64,000 nucleotides of DNA from JBCBWG01 sp038523925 (GTDB taxonomy: Bacteria; Pseudomonadota; Alphaproteobacteria; Rhizobiales; Hyphomicrobiaceae). The notes under the pieces were generated by a model. That model was not told the DNA's origin and did no database searches. It was given only the letters and a program-made list of their open reading frames with translations. The DNA lies in contig JBCBIY010000006.1 of NCBI GenBank assembly GCA_038523925.1, forward strand, positions 123,294 to 187,293, given 5' to 3'. Every line of letters starts with the position of its first letter. Within the stretch, counting starts at the first letter, position 1. The translations under genes and the position numbers were made by a program. Below are positions 34,071-41,423 of the stretch, piece after piece.

Positions 34071-34553
34071 ATGGCAAAGAAGCCGATCCAGTTCACGCTC
34101 AATGGCAGCGAAACGGCCGTCTTCGTCGAAGGCGGCGCTAACCTGCTCGATGTCCTGCGGCGCGGTGTTGGCGATCTGACGCCGAAGCACGGATGCAGCC
34201 AGGGCACATGCGGCACCTGCACCGTCATTATCGATGGCGAGCCGCATCTGAGCTGCATCACGCTGGCTGAACTTGCCGAAGGCCGCACAATCGAAACGAC
34301 CGGTGGCATGGGCCGCGGCGAGGTTCTCGATCCGCTGCAAACGGCCTTCATGGAAGGGTTCGCCGCGCAATGTGGCTACTGCTCGCCGGGGATGTTGATG
34401 GCGGCGAAGGCGCTGCTCGATCGCAATCCAAATCCAACCCGCGATGAGGTGGTTGAGGCGATCTCCGGCAATCTCTGCCGTTGCACGGGCTACGAGCCGA
34501 TTATCGACGCGATCCTGAGTGTTGCCGGTCGCGGATACGGGAGGACTGCCTGA
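34071..34553 (+). CDS. Molybdenum hydroxylase 2Fe-2S subunit (CoxS-like)
   Basis: A 160-residue small subunit with all eight cluster cysteines. Cys42, Cys47, Cys50 and Cys62 form the plant-ferredoxin-type cluster (HGCSQGTCGTCTV). Cys101, Cys104, Cys136 and Cys138 form the second cluster near the molybdenum cofactor (QCGYCSPGM, GNLCRCTGY). It carries electrons from the molybdenum site to the FAD subunit. The stop codon shares its last base with the start of the large-subunit gene (TGATG). Confidence 0.93.
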   Translation: MAKKPIQFTLNGSETAVFVEGGANLLDVLRRGVGDLTPKHGCSQGTCGTCTVIIDGEPHLSCITLAELAEGRTIETTGGMGRGEVLDPLQTAFMEGFAAQCGYCSPGMLMAAKALLDRNPNPTRDEVVEAISGNLCRCTGYEPIIDAILSVAGRGYGRTA

Positions 34554-36568
34554 TGTCGTCCGTTGAGTTTCGCAAAGACCTGTTCGCCGACGAGCGTTCT
34601 GATGATTTGAAAGAGATCGGCAAGCCGACAATCCGGCAGGACATCCGCGGCCACGTCACGGGCCGGTCGCCCTATTACGACGATCACTTGTTCGACGGGT
34701 TGCTTCACATGCGGGCGGTGCGCGCGCCGCACCATCACGCGCGCATTCGGTCGGTCGACACGTCGGCGGCGGAGCGGATGCCGGGCGTCAAACGCGTGAT
34801 CCTGCCGCGCGACGTACCGCACAACATCAATACGCTTCTGTCGCTCATCAGCTTTGGCCGCGATGACGAAGCGCTTTTGCAGGACAAGAAGATCCGCTAC
34901 CGGGGCGAGCCGGTCGCGGCGATCGTGGCGGAAACTGAGCGGCAGGCGCGCGATGCTGTCGCCGCGGTGAAGGTTGACTACGAAGTCCTGCCGCATGTCC
35001 TCGATGTCGAAGAGGCGATCGCGCCGGGCGCACCGGTCGTCAACGACGAGTACCCAAACAACACGTTCGATTATCACGACCTTTACGATCATCAGAAGCT
35101 GCGCTTCGGCAACGTCGAGGCAGCGTTCGCGTCCGCCGACAAGATCGTTGAGGGTAGCTATCGCATGTCACCGATCGAGCAGGCGCCGCTTGAGACATGC
35201 GGGGCGATCGCGGCGCCCGAAACCAACGACCGCTACGTTTGCTACACGTCAACGCAGGCGCTGTTTTTCTCGCTCGGCACGACAGCGAAGTTGCTCGATA
35301 TGCCGTCGTCGCGGTTGCACTTCATTGGCGGCACGGTGGGTGGCGGCTTTGGCGGCAAGGTTGATAGCCTGCACGAACCCCTGGCCGTGCTCGGCGCGCG
35401 GTTGACCGGCGCGCCGGTGAAGTACTGCTTTGACCGGGCCGAGGAGATGCAGGTCGGCGCCCCGCGCGGCGCTGAACTCTGGCGCATCAAAGACGCCATC
35501 ACCAACGACGGCATGATCACCGCGCGGCAGTTCACGGGCTTCTTCGACAGCGGTGCCTATACGCGGCTGTCGTCGTACGCGGTGGTGAAGGGCACAGGCC
35601 ACCTGCCGGGGCCCTATACAATCCCGAACGTCGCCTCGAACGTCTTTTGCGTCTTCACGAACCGGACACCGGCAACGGCCATGCGCGGCTTCGGCATCAC
35701 CGGCGTCGACTTCGCGATTGAGCGTCAAATGGACCGCGTCGCGGAAGCAGCCCGCGTCGACCCAATTGAGCTGCGCATTAAAAACGCGTACCGCGACGGC
35801 GATATGAAAGCGCATCGACGCGTCGCCAAGAACACGGCTTTGATTGAGTGCTGTCAGGTCGCGGCGGGCAAGGCGCGGTGGCAACTGAGCCACGAGGCCG
35901 CGACGGCCTCGAGCCTCGTGGGCGGTGGCATCGGCTGGCGGGCCGAGATCCCTGAGACGGCCATCGACGGGGTCGGCAAGATCGGCGAGCGCCGCGCGGG
36001 CAACATCCCGGCTGAGCCGGCCGCCGGGACATCAGCGGGTGCGGGCCAGACGATTGCGGCCGGCACGGGCGGTGAAAGTGAGGTTGCCGTCCCGCCGCAG
36101 AGCGATGACATGCTGATCGAGCCTGGCCGCACGGGCTATCGTGGACCGTCAGGCGGCAATGGCGCAGAGCGGCCAGCCGCACCGCCCTCGTTTACGCCTT
36201 CACCCAGTTATCAGCCACCGCCGTCGCAGCCGAGCTATCGGCAGGCCCCATCGACGCCGACGACTGCGCCGCTGGCCGCGCAGCAGCAAACGGCCACGCC
36301 CGCGTCTCCGGCGCCTGCTGCACCTACGTACCAGAGCGAGCGGCCGGCCTACACAAACCCCTATGCGAGTTCGCCGCCGAGCCAGCCGCAGCCTTCTGCG
36401 CCTGCGCGCCACCCCGCGCCGCAGCCGACGAACACGCCCGCCGGCACATCGAGCGGCAGCGGCAGTCGCGCCAGCAGCGACAAGCCATATGAACCGTCGG
36501 AACCGTTCCAGCGTGGCGTGAAGAAGCCCGGCGTGTCGCGGTTCATATCCGGCACGAGGAGGCGTTGA
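34553..36568 (+). CDS. Molybdenum hydroxylase large subunit, N-terminal half with Pro-rich tail
   Basis: A 671-residue protein. Residues 1-~450 match the first half of xanthine oxidase-family large subunits: the hammerhead domain (about 25-135), then the first Mo-cofactor domain with GGTVGGGFGGK (259-269), preceded by the conserved TQ of STQALF, and AMRGFG (376-381) at the active-site loop. The form I CO dehydrogenase AYxCSFR loop is absent, so it is not a Cu-Mo CO dehydrogenase. At about residue 450, where the second Mo-cofactor domain should begin, it runs into ~220 residues rich in Pro, Ser, Ala and Gln, ending FISGTRRR. The missing second half is the next gene. Confidence 0.85.
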   Translation: MSSVEFRKDLFADERSDDLKEIGKPTIRQDIRGHVTGRSPYYDDHLFDGLLHMRAVRAPHHHARIRSVDTSAAERMPGVKRVILPRDVPHNINTLLSLISFGRDDEALLQDKKIRYRGEPVAAIVAETERQARDAVAAVKVDYEVLPHVLDVEEAIAPGAPVVNDEYPNNTFDYHDLYDHQKLRFGNVEAAFASADKIVEGSYRMSPIEQAPLETCGAIAAPETNDRYVCYTSTQALFFSLGTTAKLLDMPSSRLHFIGGTVGGGFGGKVDSLHEPLAVLGARLTGAPVKYCFDRAEEMQVGAPRGAELWRIKDAITNDGMITARQFTGFFDSGAYTRLSSYAVVKGTGHLPGPYTIPNVASNVFCVFTNRTPATAMRGFGITGVDFAIERQMDRVAEAARVDPIELRIKNAYRDGDMKAHRRVAKNTALIECCQVAAGKARWQLSHEAATASSLVGGGIGWRAEIPETAIDGVGKIGERRAGNIPAEPAAGTSAGAGQTIAAGTGGESEVAVPPQSDDMLIEPGRTGYRGPSGGNGAERPAAPPSFTPSPSYQPPPSQPSYRQAPSTPTTAPLAAQQQTATPASPAPAAPTYQSERPAYTNPYASSPPSQPQPSAPARHPAPQPTNTPAGTSSGSGSRASSDKPYEPSEPFQRGVKKPGVSRFISGTRRR

Positions 36569-36569
36569 T

Positions 36570-37601
36570 ATGACCATCCACAAGGGTCGCGGGTTTGCCT
36601 GCATCAACTACCCGATCGGCATGAACCTTGGCGGCGACCCGAGCCAGGCGCTGGTGCACGGAACCCCTGACGGCAAGTTCATGGTCTCGCTGTCATCGAT
36701 CGACCTCGGACAGGGCATGAAGTCCGTCACGCGCCAGATCGCGGCTGAGACGCTCGGCGTGCCGGTCAGCGATGTTTACGTGGACACGGCTGACAGCGAC
36801 ACCGGTCCGCACTGCATGGGCTCGTTCGCCTCGCGGGGAACGCACCGGGTCGGCAACGCCGTCATCCGGGCGGCCAACGAAGCGCGCCAGCAGTTGCTCG
36901 AAGCCGCGGCCGATGAGCTTGAGGTCAACGCGTCGGACCTAGAGACGGACGGCGAAGGCAACATTCAAGTGAAGGGCGCGCCACACCGGTCGATCACGGT
37001 CGCCGAGACGGCGATTGCCGCGCAGTTCAAGCAGGGCCGCACGCTGTCCGGCCGCGGCATCTTCCTGATCCCGCCGTCGGAAGCCGACCCCGACACTGGC
37101 GAGATGTCGCCGGTGACGTGCTTTGCGCACGCAGCCGTCGTGATCGACTTGGAAGTCGATGACGAGACCGGCGAGGTGACCGTCACCGAGATCAACTCTG
37201 CCTATGAAGTCGGCCGCGCGCTCAATCCAAAGCTTGTCGAGCAGCAGTTGCTTGGTGGCGCCTGGATGGGCGTCTCGCATGCGCTCTACGAGACGACCGA
37301 ACCGTACTACCCCGCACGCGAGCACGGGCCTGAAGACTTCAATACCTATCTGATGCCCGGGCCCGGCGACGTCGTCCCGCATAACATCGCAGTGCTCGAG
37401 CGCCCCGCGGAAGACGCGCCGTTCGGCGGCAAGGGCCCCGGCGAGATGTGTGCGAACCCGCTCTTGCCGGGCGTTGCGAACGCAATCTTCAATGCGGTTG
37501 GCGTGCGCTGCGACACGCTGCCGATCACGCCCGAGCGGATCCTGCGTGGCCTGCGCGCGAATGGCGGAGCGCGGCCGGCTGGCCAGGATGGGAGAGCGTA
37601 A
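36570..37601 (+). CDS. Molybdenum hydroxylase large subunit, C-terminal half
   Basis: A 343-residue protein corresponding to the second Mo-cofactor-binding domain. It begins KGRGFACINYPIGMNLGGDP, normally internal to the large subunit, contains the cofactor loop SSIDLGQGMKSV (about 42-53), and ends with the catalytic-base motif GGKGPGEMCANP, with Glu292 equivalent to the essential glutamate of xanthine dehydrogenase. It has its own ribosome-binding site (GAGGAGG) and ATG one base after the upstream stop. Both halves must assemble to give an active site. Eubacterium barkeri nicotinate dehydrogenase is a known enzyme with a similarly divided large subunit. Confidence 0.85.
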   Translation: MTIHKGRGFACINYPIGMNLGGDPSQALVHGTPDGKFMVSLSSIDLGQGMKSVTRQIAAETLGVPVSDVYVDTADSDTGPHCMGSFASRGTHRVGNAVIRAANEARQQLLEAAADELEVNASDLETDGEGNIQVKGAPHRSITVAETAIAAQFKQGRTLSGRGIFLIPPSEADPDTGEMSPVTCFAHAAVVIDLEVDDETGEVTVTEINSAYEVGRALNPKLVEQQLLGGAWMGVSHALYETTEPYYPAREHGPEDFNTYLMPGPGDVVPHNIAVLERPAEDAPFGGKGPGEMCANPLLPGVANAIFNAVGVRCDTLPITPERILRGLRANGGARPAGQDGRA

Positions 37602-37604
37602 CCC

Positions 37605-38489
37605 ATGGCCGTGCGCCGCTCGATTGTTGGCATCGACAGCCCGGTAGCGCTCCGCGAGGCGCTGGTGGCGGCGCAGTATCTGGCCGACGACACGCTTGCG
37701 ACAGCGGCTTATCTCGGTCTCGCGCTCGGCAAGCCGCTGCTGCTTGAAGGCGCGCCAGGGGTCGGCAAGACGGAAGCTGCCAAGGCCCTCGGCGCGGTGC
37801 TCGGTCGTGAGGTGATCCGGCTGCAATGCTTTGAAGGGATCGAGTCGTCGGCGGCGATGTATGAGTGGAACTATCCACGCCAGATGCTCGCAATCCGCCA
37901 GGCCGGCAACGAATACGTCAACATCTACGGCGATGAGTTCTTGCTGACGCGGCCGATGCTTGCGGCCCTGCGCGCACCGTCATCGACGGTCTTGCTGATT
38001 GACGAGATCGACCGCTCGGACCACGAGTTCGAGGCCTTCCTGCTGGAGTTCCTGTCGGACTTTACGATCTCAATCCCGGAGACGGGAACGGTCCGTGCCG
38101 CAGAGCAACCGGTTGTCGTGTTGACGTCGAACCGGACGCGCGACTTGCACGAAGCGCTCCGACGGCGTTGCGTCTATCACTGGATCGATTATCCGGACCC
38201 CGCGCTCGAAGCGCGGATCGTCATGATGCGCGCGAGTTCGGTGGCGGAGGCGACGGCGAACGCGGTGGTCGCGGCCGTTGGTCGCCTACGCGCGGAGCCG
38301 CTCGCGAAGCCGCCTGGTGTGGCTGAGACGGTGGAGTGGGCGGAGGCCGCGACGCTGCTGAACGCGCAGGGCGCCCAGTGGCCGGCTGCCTTCCGCCGCG
38401 CGATCGGCGTCGCGCTCAAAGACCACGATGATCTCCAGTTCATCGACCCGCGGCTTGACCAGATCATCCCCGGCGAGGCCGCCGCATGA
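37605..38489 (+). CDS. MoxR-type AAA+ ATPase (CoxD-like)
   Basis: A 294-residue AAA+ ATPase: Walker A EGAPGVGKTE, Walker B VLLIDEIDRSD, and the sensor stretch VVLTSNRTRDLHEALRRRC. CoxD of carbon monoxide dehydrogenase operons is of this type and acts with the VWA protein CoxE in assembling the metal site; MoxR-VWA pairs generally act as chaperones. The adjacent VWA gene overlaps it by 4 bp, so the pair is expected to mature the split hydroxylase encoded just upstream. Confidence 0.9.
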   Translation: MAVRRSIVGIDSPVALREALVAAQYLADDTLATAAYLGLALGKPLLLEGAPGVGKTEAAKALGAVLGREVIRLQCFEGIESSAAMYEWNYPRQMLAIRQAGNEYVNIYGDEFLLTRPMLAALRAPSSTVLLIDEIDRSDHEFEAFLLEFLSDFTISIPETGTVRAAEQPVVVLTSNRTRDLHEALRRRCVYHWIDYPDPALEARIVMMRASSVAEATANAVVAAVGRLRAEPLAKPPGVAETVEWAEAATLLNAQGAQWPAAFRRAIGVALKDHDDLQFIDPRLDQIIPGEAAA

Positions 38490-39586
38490 CGACGCCGCGC
38501 CCGCTCGAACCGTTCCTGCAGTTTGCGACGATCCTGCGCCGTCATGGTTTTGCAGTTGCGCCTGACCAGACGTCGGATTTTATCGCAGCGGTCGGCCTGC
38601 TCGGACCCGGAGACATGACGGATATTTATCGTGCGGGCCTTGCAACGTTCGCGATCCCGCACGAGCGCCGCGACGAATACGATGCGTTGTTCCGCGCTGT
38701 GTTCCTTGGCCAGGCGGTCGCCGCGCCGGTTGCGAGCGACGATGACGACGAGGTCATGGCCTATGACCCAACCGGCGTTGAACAAGACGTCACGGCTGGC
38801 GACGATGAAAGCGAAGTCGGCGGCGAGGCAGCCGTCGCCGAGCGCCTCAGTCATCGCGCGTTCGCCGAGCCGGATGCTGATCTGACGCTGCAACGGTTCC
38901 GCAAGGCGGCCCCGGCAGCGCTCCCTCGGCGGCGATCGCAACGGCGGCGCACAAGCCGTAAGGGCGACACGATCGATATGGGGCGCACCTTGCGCCGCGC
39001 TTTGAAGAGCGATGGCGAGGTGTTCGATCTCGCGATGCGCAAACGCAAGACGCGGCAGCGGCGGATCGTGCTTTTGATCGACGTCTCAGGCTCGATGGAG
39101 GCGCGCAGTGAGCCGTCGATCCGGCTTGCGCACGCGCTTGCGCAATCAGCCGACAGCTTCGAGGCGTTCACGCTCGGGACGCGGCTCACGAGGATTACGC
39201 GGGCGTTGCGGACGCGCAATGAGCGCCAGGCGCTGGCTGACGTCGGCGGGCTCGTCGCGGACTTCGATGGCGGTACGCGGCTTGGCGACGCGTTGCAGGC
39301 CTTCTTGTCCGTCCCGCGCTTTTCCGGCTTTGCCCGCGGCGCGGCGGTTGTTGTCTTGTCGGATGGGCTCGAACGGGGCAGCCCGGGCGCGCTCGTCGAT
39401 GCCGTCACGCGCTTGTCGCGGCAGGCCTGGCGGATCGACTGGCTAAGCCCGATTGCGACCGGCGACGACTTCGCCCCGCGCACCGAAGCGCTGCGCGCGG
39501 TCCGCCCTTACCTTGCAAGCCTCAGCGACGGCAGCTCGCTGCAAGCGATTTGCGATCATATCCTCAACCTGAGGAGCGCCGCATGA
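38486..39586 (+). CDS. VWA domain protein (CoxE-like)
   Basis: A 366-residue protein with a helical, acidic N-terminal half (SDDDDEVMAYDPTG) and a C-terminal von Willebrand A domain. The MIDAS metal site begins LLIDVSGSMEARS (DxSxS), followed by FDGGTRLGDALQ and VVLSDGLERG. It is the partner of the MoxR ATPase in CoxDE-type maturation systems. Its stop overlaps the start of the amidohydrolase gene (ATGA). Confidence 0.9.
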   Translation: MTTPRPLEPFLQFATILRRHGFAVAPDQTSDFIAAVGLLGPGDMTDIYRAGLATFAIPHERRDEYDALFRAVFLGQAVAAPVASDDDDEVMAYDPTGVEQDVTAGDDESEVGGEAAVAERLSHRAFAEPDADLTLQRFRKAAPAALPRRRSQRRRTSRKGDTIDMGRTLRRALKSDGEVFDLAMRKRKTRQRRIVLLIDVSGSMEARSEPSIRLAHALAQSADSFEAFTLGTRLTRITRALRTRNERQALADVGGLVADFDGGTRLGDALQAFLSVPRFSGFARGAAVVVLSDGLERGSPGALVDAVTRLSRQAWRIDWLSPIATGDDFAPRTEALRAVRPYLASLSDGSSLQAICDHILNLRSAA

Positions 39587-40458
39587 TCGATGCGCACCAT
39601 CATATCTGGCTGCAGAAGGACCTGCCTTGGCTGCTCGGGCCGGAGCAACCGCGCATCTTCGGGCCTTACGCCGCAATCAAGCGCGACTACACGATCGATG
39701 AGTTTCGCGCCGACGTGCAGGGCACCGGCATCGACAAGTCGGTCTACGTTCAGGCGAACTGGGCGCCGAACTGGTTCGCCGACGAGGCGGCCTGGGTGCA
39801 GTCTGTCGCCGATGAGACGGGCTGGCCAAACGCGATTGTGGGCTATGCCGATTGCACGGTCGATGACGTGCGCTCGCAGCTTGAGAAGCTAAAGCCATAT
39901 CCGCTGATGCGCGGTATCCGCCAGCAGCTCCACTGGCACGAGAACCCGCTTTACCGTTTCGCGAGCCGCCCGGATCTGCCGGCTGACAAGACCGTTCAGG
40001 CAAACATCGCGCGCCTTGCAGACTACGGTTGGTCGTTCGATTTGCAGGTCTTCGCGCCGCAGATGGGCGATGCCGTGCGCCTCGCGAGGGCCTGCCCGGA
40101 CGTCACGTTCATCCTGCAACACGCCGGCATGCTGGAAGACACGTCCGATGACGGCGTCGCGGCCTGGCGCGACGGCATGAACCGGCTCGCCGACTGCCCG
40201 AACGTCGTCACCAAGCTCTCGGCGTTCGGCACGTTCATTCACAGGAACGACCCGGACTTCATCGCGCAGATGGTCGATGACACGGTCGGCATCTTCGGCG
40301 CGGACCGCTGCCTCTACGGCTCGAACTTCCCGATTGAGAAAATCTGGACCAGCTACCGCGCGCTGTTCGACGCATTTCGGTCGGCCACGCAAGGCTTCAG
40401 CGAGGACGACCGCGACGCGATCTTCCGCGGCAACGCAGCCCGCGTTTATCGGATCTGA
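39583..40458 (+). CDS. Amidohydrolase family protein (COG3618, lactonase-like)
   Basis: A 291-residue TIM-barrel metal hydrolase of the amidohydrolase-2 group. MIDAHHHIW gives the N-terminal HxH metal ligands, ILQHAGM the later His, and RCLYGSNFPIEK occupies the place where many relatives have GSDWP. The Asn for Asp is also common in a subset of this group. Characterised COG3618 members hydrolyse sugar lactones or 2-pyrone-type lactones, so ring opening of a lactone is a reasonable prediction. It starts within the VWA stop codon. Confidence 0.83.
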   Translation: MIDAHHHIWLQKDLPWLLGPEQPRIFGPYAAIKRDYTIDEFRADVQGTGIDKSVYVQANWAPNWFADEAAWVQSVADETGWPNAIVGYADCTVDDVRSQLEKLKPYPLMRGIRQQLHWHENPLYRFASRPDLPADKTVQANIARLADYGWSFDLQVFAPQMGDAVRLARACPDVTFILQHAGMLEDTSDDGVAAWRDGMNRLADCPNVVTKLSAFGTFIHRNDPDFIAQMVDDTVGIFGADRCLYGSNFPIEKIWTSYRALFDAFRSATQGFSEDDRDAIFRGNAARVYRI

Positions 40459-40510
40459 CACCGCATATCGGCACGCAAAGAAAAACTGAGACGAGGAAGG
40501 AAACGAAATC

Positions 40511-41359
40511 ATGGCCCTGCAGATTCACCTGCTCGACTACGGCGACATCGAACTGGAGACGAGCTTTCTCGTGCTCGGTCACGAGTGCGGGCGGACGCGG
40601 CGCGTGCCAGTCTATGGCTTCCTGATTACCGGCGGCACGTATCCGATCGTCGTCGATACAGGTTATCGCGACAACGCGATCATGGAATCGCTCGGCATGC
40701 GCGGGCTGCAGTATCAGCAGAACATGATCGAGAACCAGCTTGCCCAGCACGGCCTGAAGCCGGGCGACATTCGTTACGTGCTCCACACGCACTTGCACAT
40801 CGATCACGCCGGCAAGGACGACAAGTTCCCGATGAACACGACCGTCGTGATCAACCGCCGCGAGATGGAGTTCTCGGTGTCGGGCATCATGTACCCGCAG
40901 TATCCGAAGCCGGACATCATGCACCTTGTCGAGCGCATCTATGAGCCGGAAGCGATGCGCTTTCTCGATCTCGAGATCACGGGCGCCGAAGAGATCATCC
41001 CGGGCGTCTGGTGCGAACCGGCGGGCGCCCACACCGAAGGCTCGATGAACGTGATCGTCGAGACCGCCGAAGGGCTCGCCTGCATCTGCGGCGACGTGAT
41101 TTACGACTTCAACGATCAGATCGTGAACCACGTCTACACGAACAACGACATGGAACCGCGCACGACCGGCAACCATTCGGGGTCGAAGCGCGAGGAGAAG
41201 GCCGCGATCAAGAAGCTATTGAACAACTACAAGTTCTTGCTTCCGATCCATGATCGCCCGGCGCGCATCGAGCATGCGCAGGTTGTCGGCCGGCTCGGCA
41301 TGCAGGTGCCGGGGCCGATGACCGAGACGCTTCCGAACCGCAACTGGTTCCCGGCCTGA
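40511..41359 (+). CDS. Metallo-beta-lactamase fold hydrolase, N-acyl-homoserine-lactonase-like
   Basis: A 282-residue enzyme with the dinuclear zinc motif HTHLHIDHAGK (H94-x-H96-x-D98-H99), a further metal His in PAGAHTEGS, the bridging Asp in ICGDVIYD, and the last His in LPIHDRPA. The arrangement matches AiiA-type lactonases, which open homoserine lactone rings; other members act on different lactones or esters. In this operon a catabolic lactonase role is more likely than quorum quenching. The start lies behind GAGGAAGGAAA. Confidence 0.85.
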   Translation: MALQIHLLDYGDIELETSFLVLGHECGRTRRVPVYGFLITGGTYPIVVDTGYRDNAIMESLGMRGLQYQQNMIENQLAQHGLKPGDIRYVLHTHLHIDHAGKDDKFPMNTTVVINRREMEFSVSGIMYPQYPKPDIMHLVERIYEPEAMRFLDLEITGAEEIIPGVWCEPAGAHTEGSMNVIVETAEGLACICGDVIYDFNDQIVNHVYTNNDMEPRTTGNHSGSKREEKAAIKKLLNNYKFLLPIHDRPARIEHAQVVGRLGMQVPGPMTETLPNRNWFPA

Positions 41360-41423
41360 CCTTCGGCGGGCACCGTCTTGGGGCCCGCACGTAATCTTTC
41401 CGACGCCATTTGGAGTGCGTGAC

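Noticed and set aside
36141..36521. Alternative Arg-rich reading frame over the Pro-rich tail
   Set aside because: It has no start with a ribosome-binding site and no family similarity; the Pro/Ser/Ala frame continues directly from the conserved domain.
34553..37601. Carbon monoxide dehydrogenase identity for the molybdenum enzyme
   Set aside because: The Cu-binding AYxCSFR loop is absent; the corresponding loop reads AMRGFG, so only the maturation genes are CO dehydrogenase-like.
40511..41359. Quorum-quenching role of the AiiA-like lactonase
   Set aside because: No LuxI or LuxR genes are seen, and the gene is embedded in a catabolic operon, so a metabolic lactonase role is more economical.
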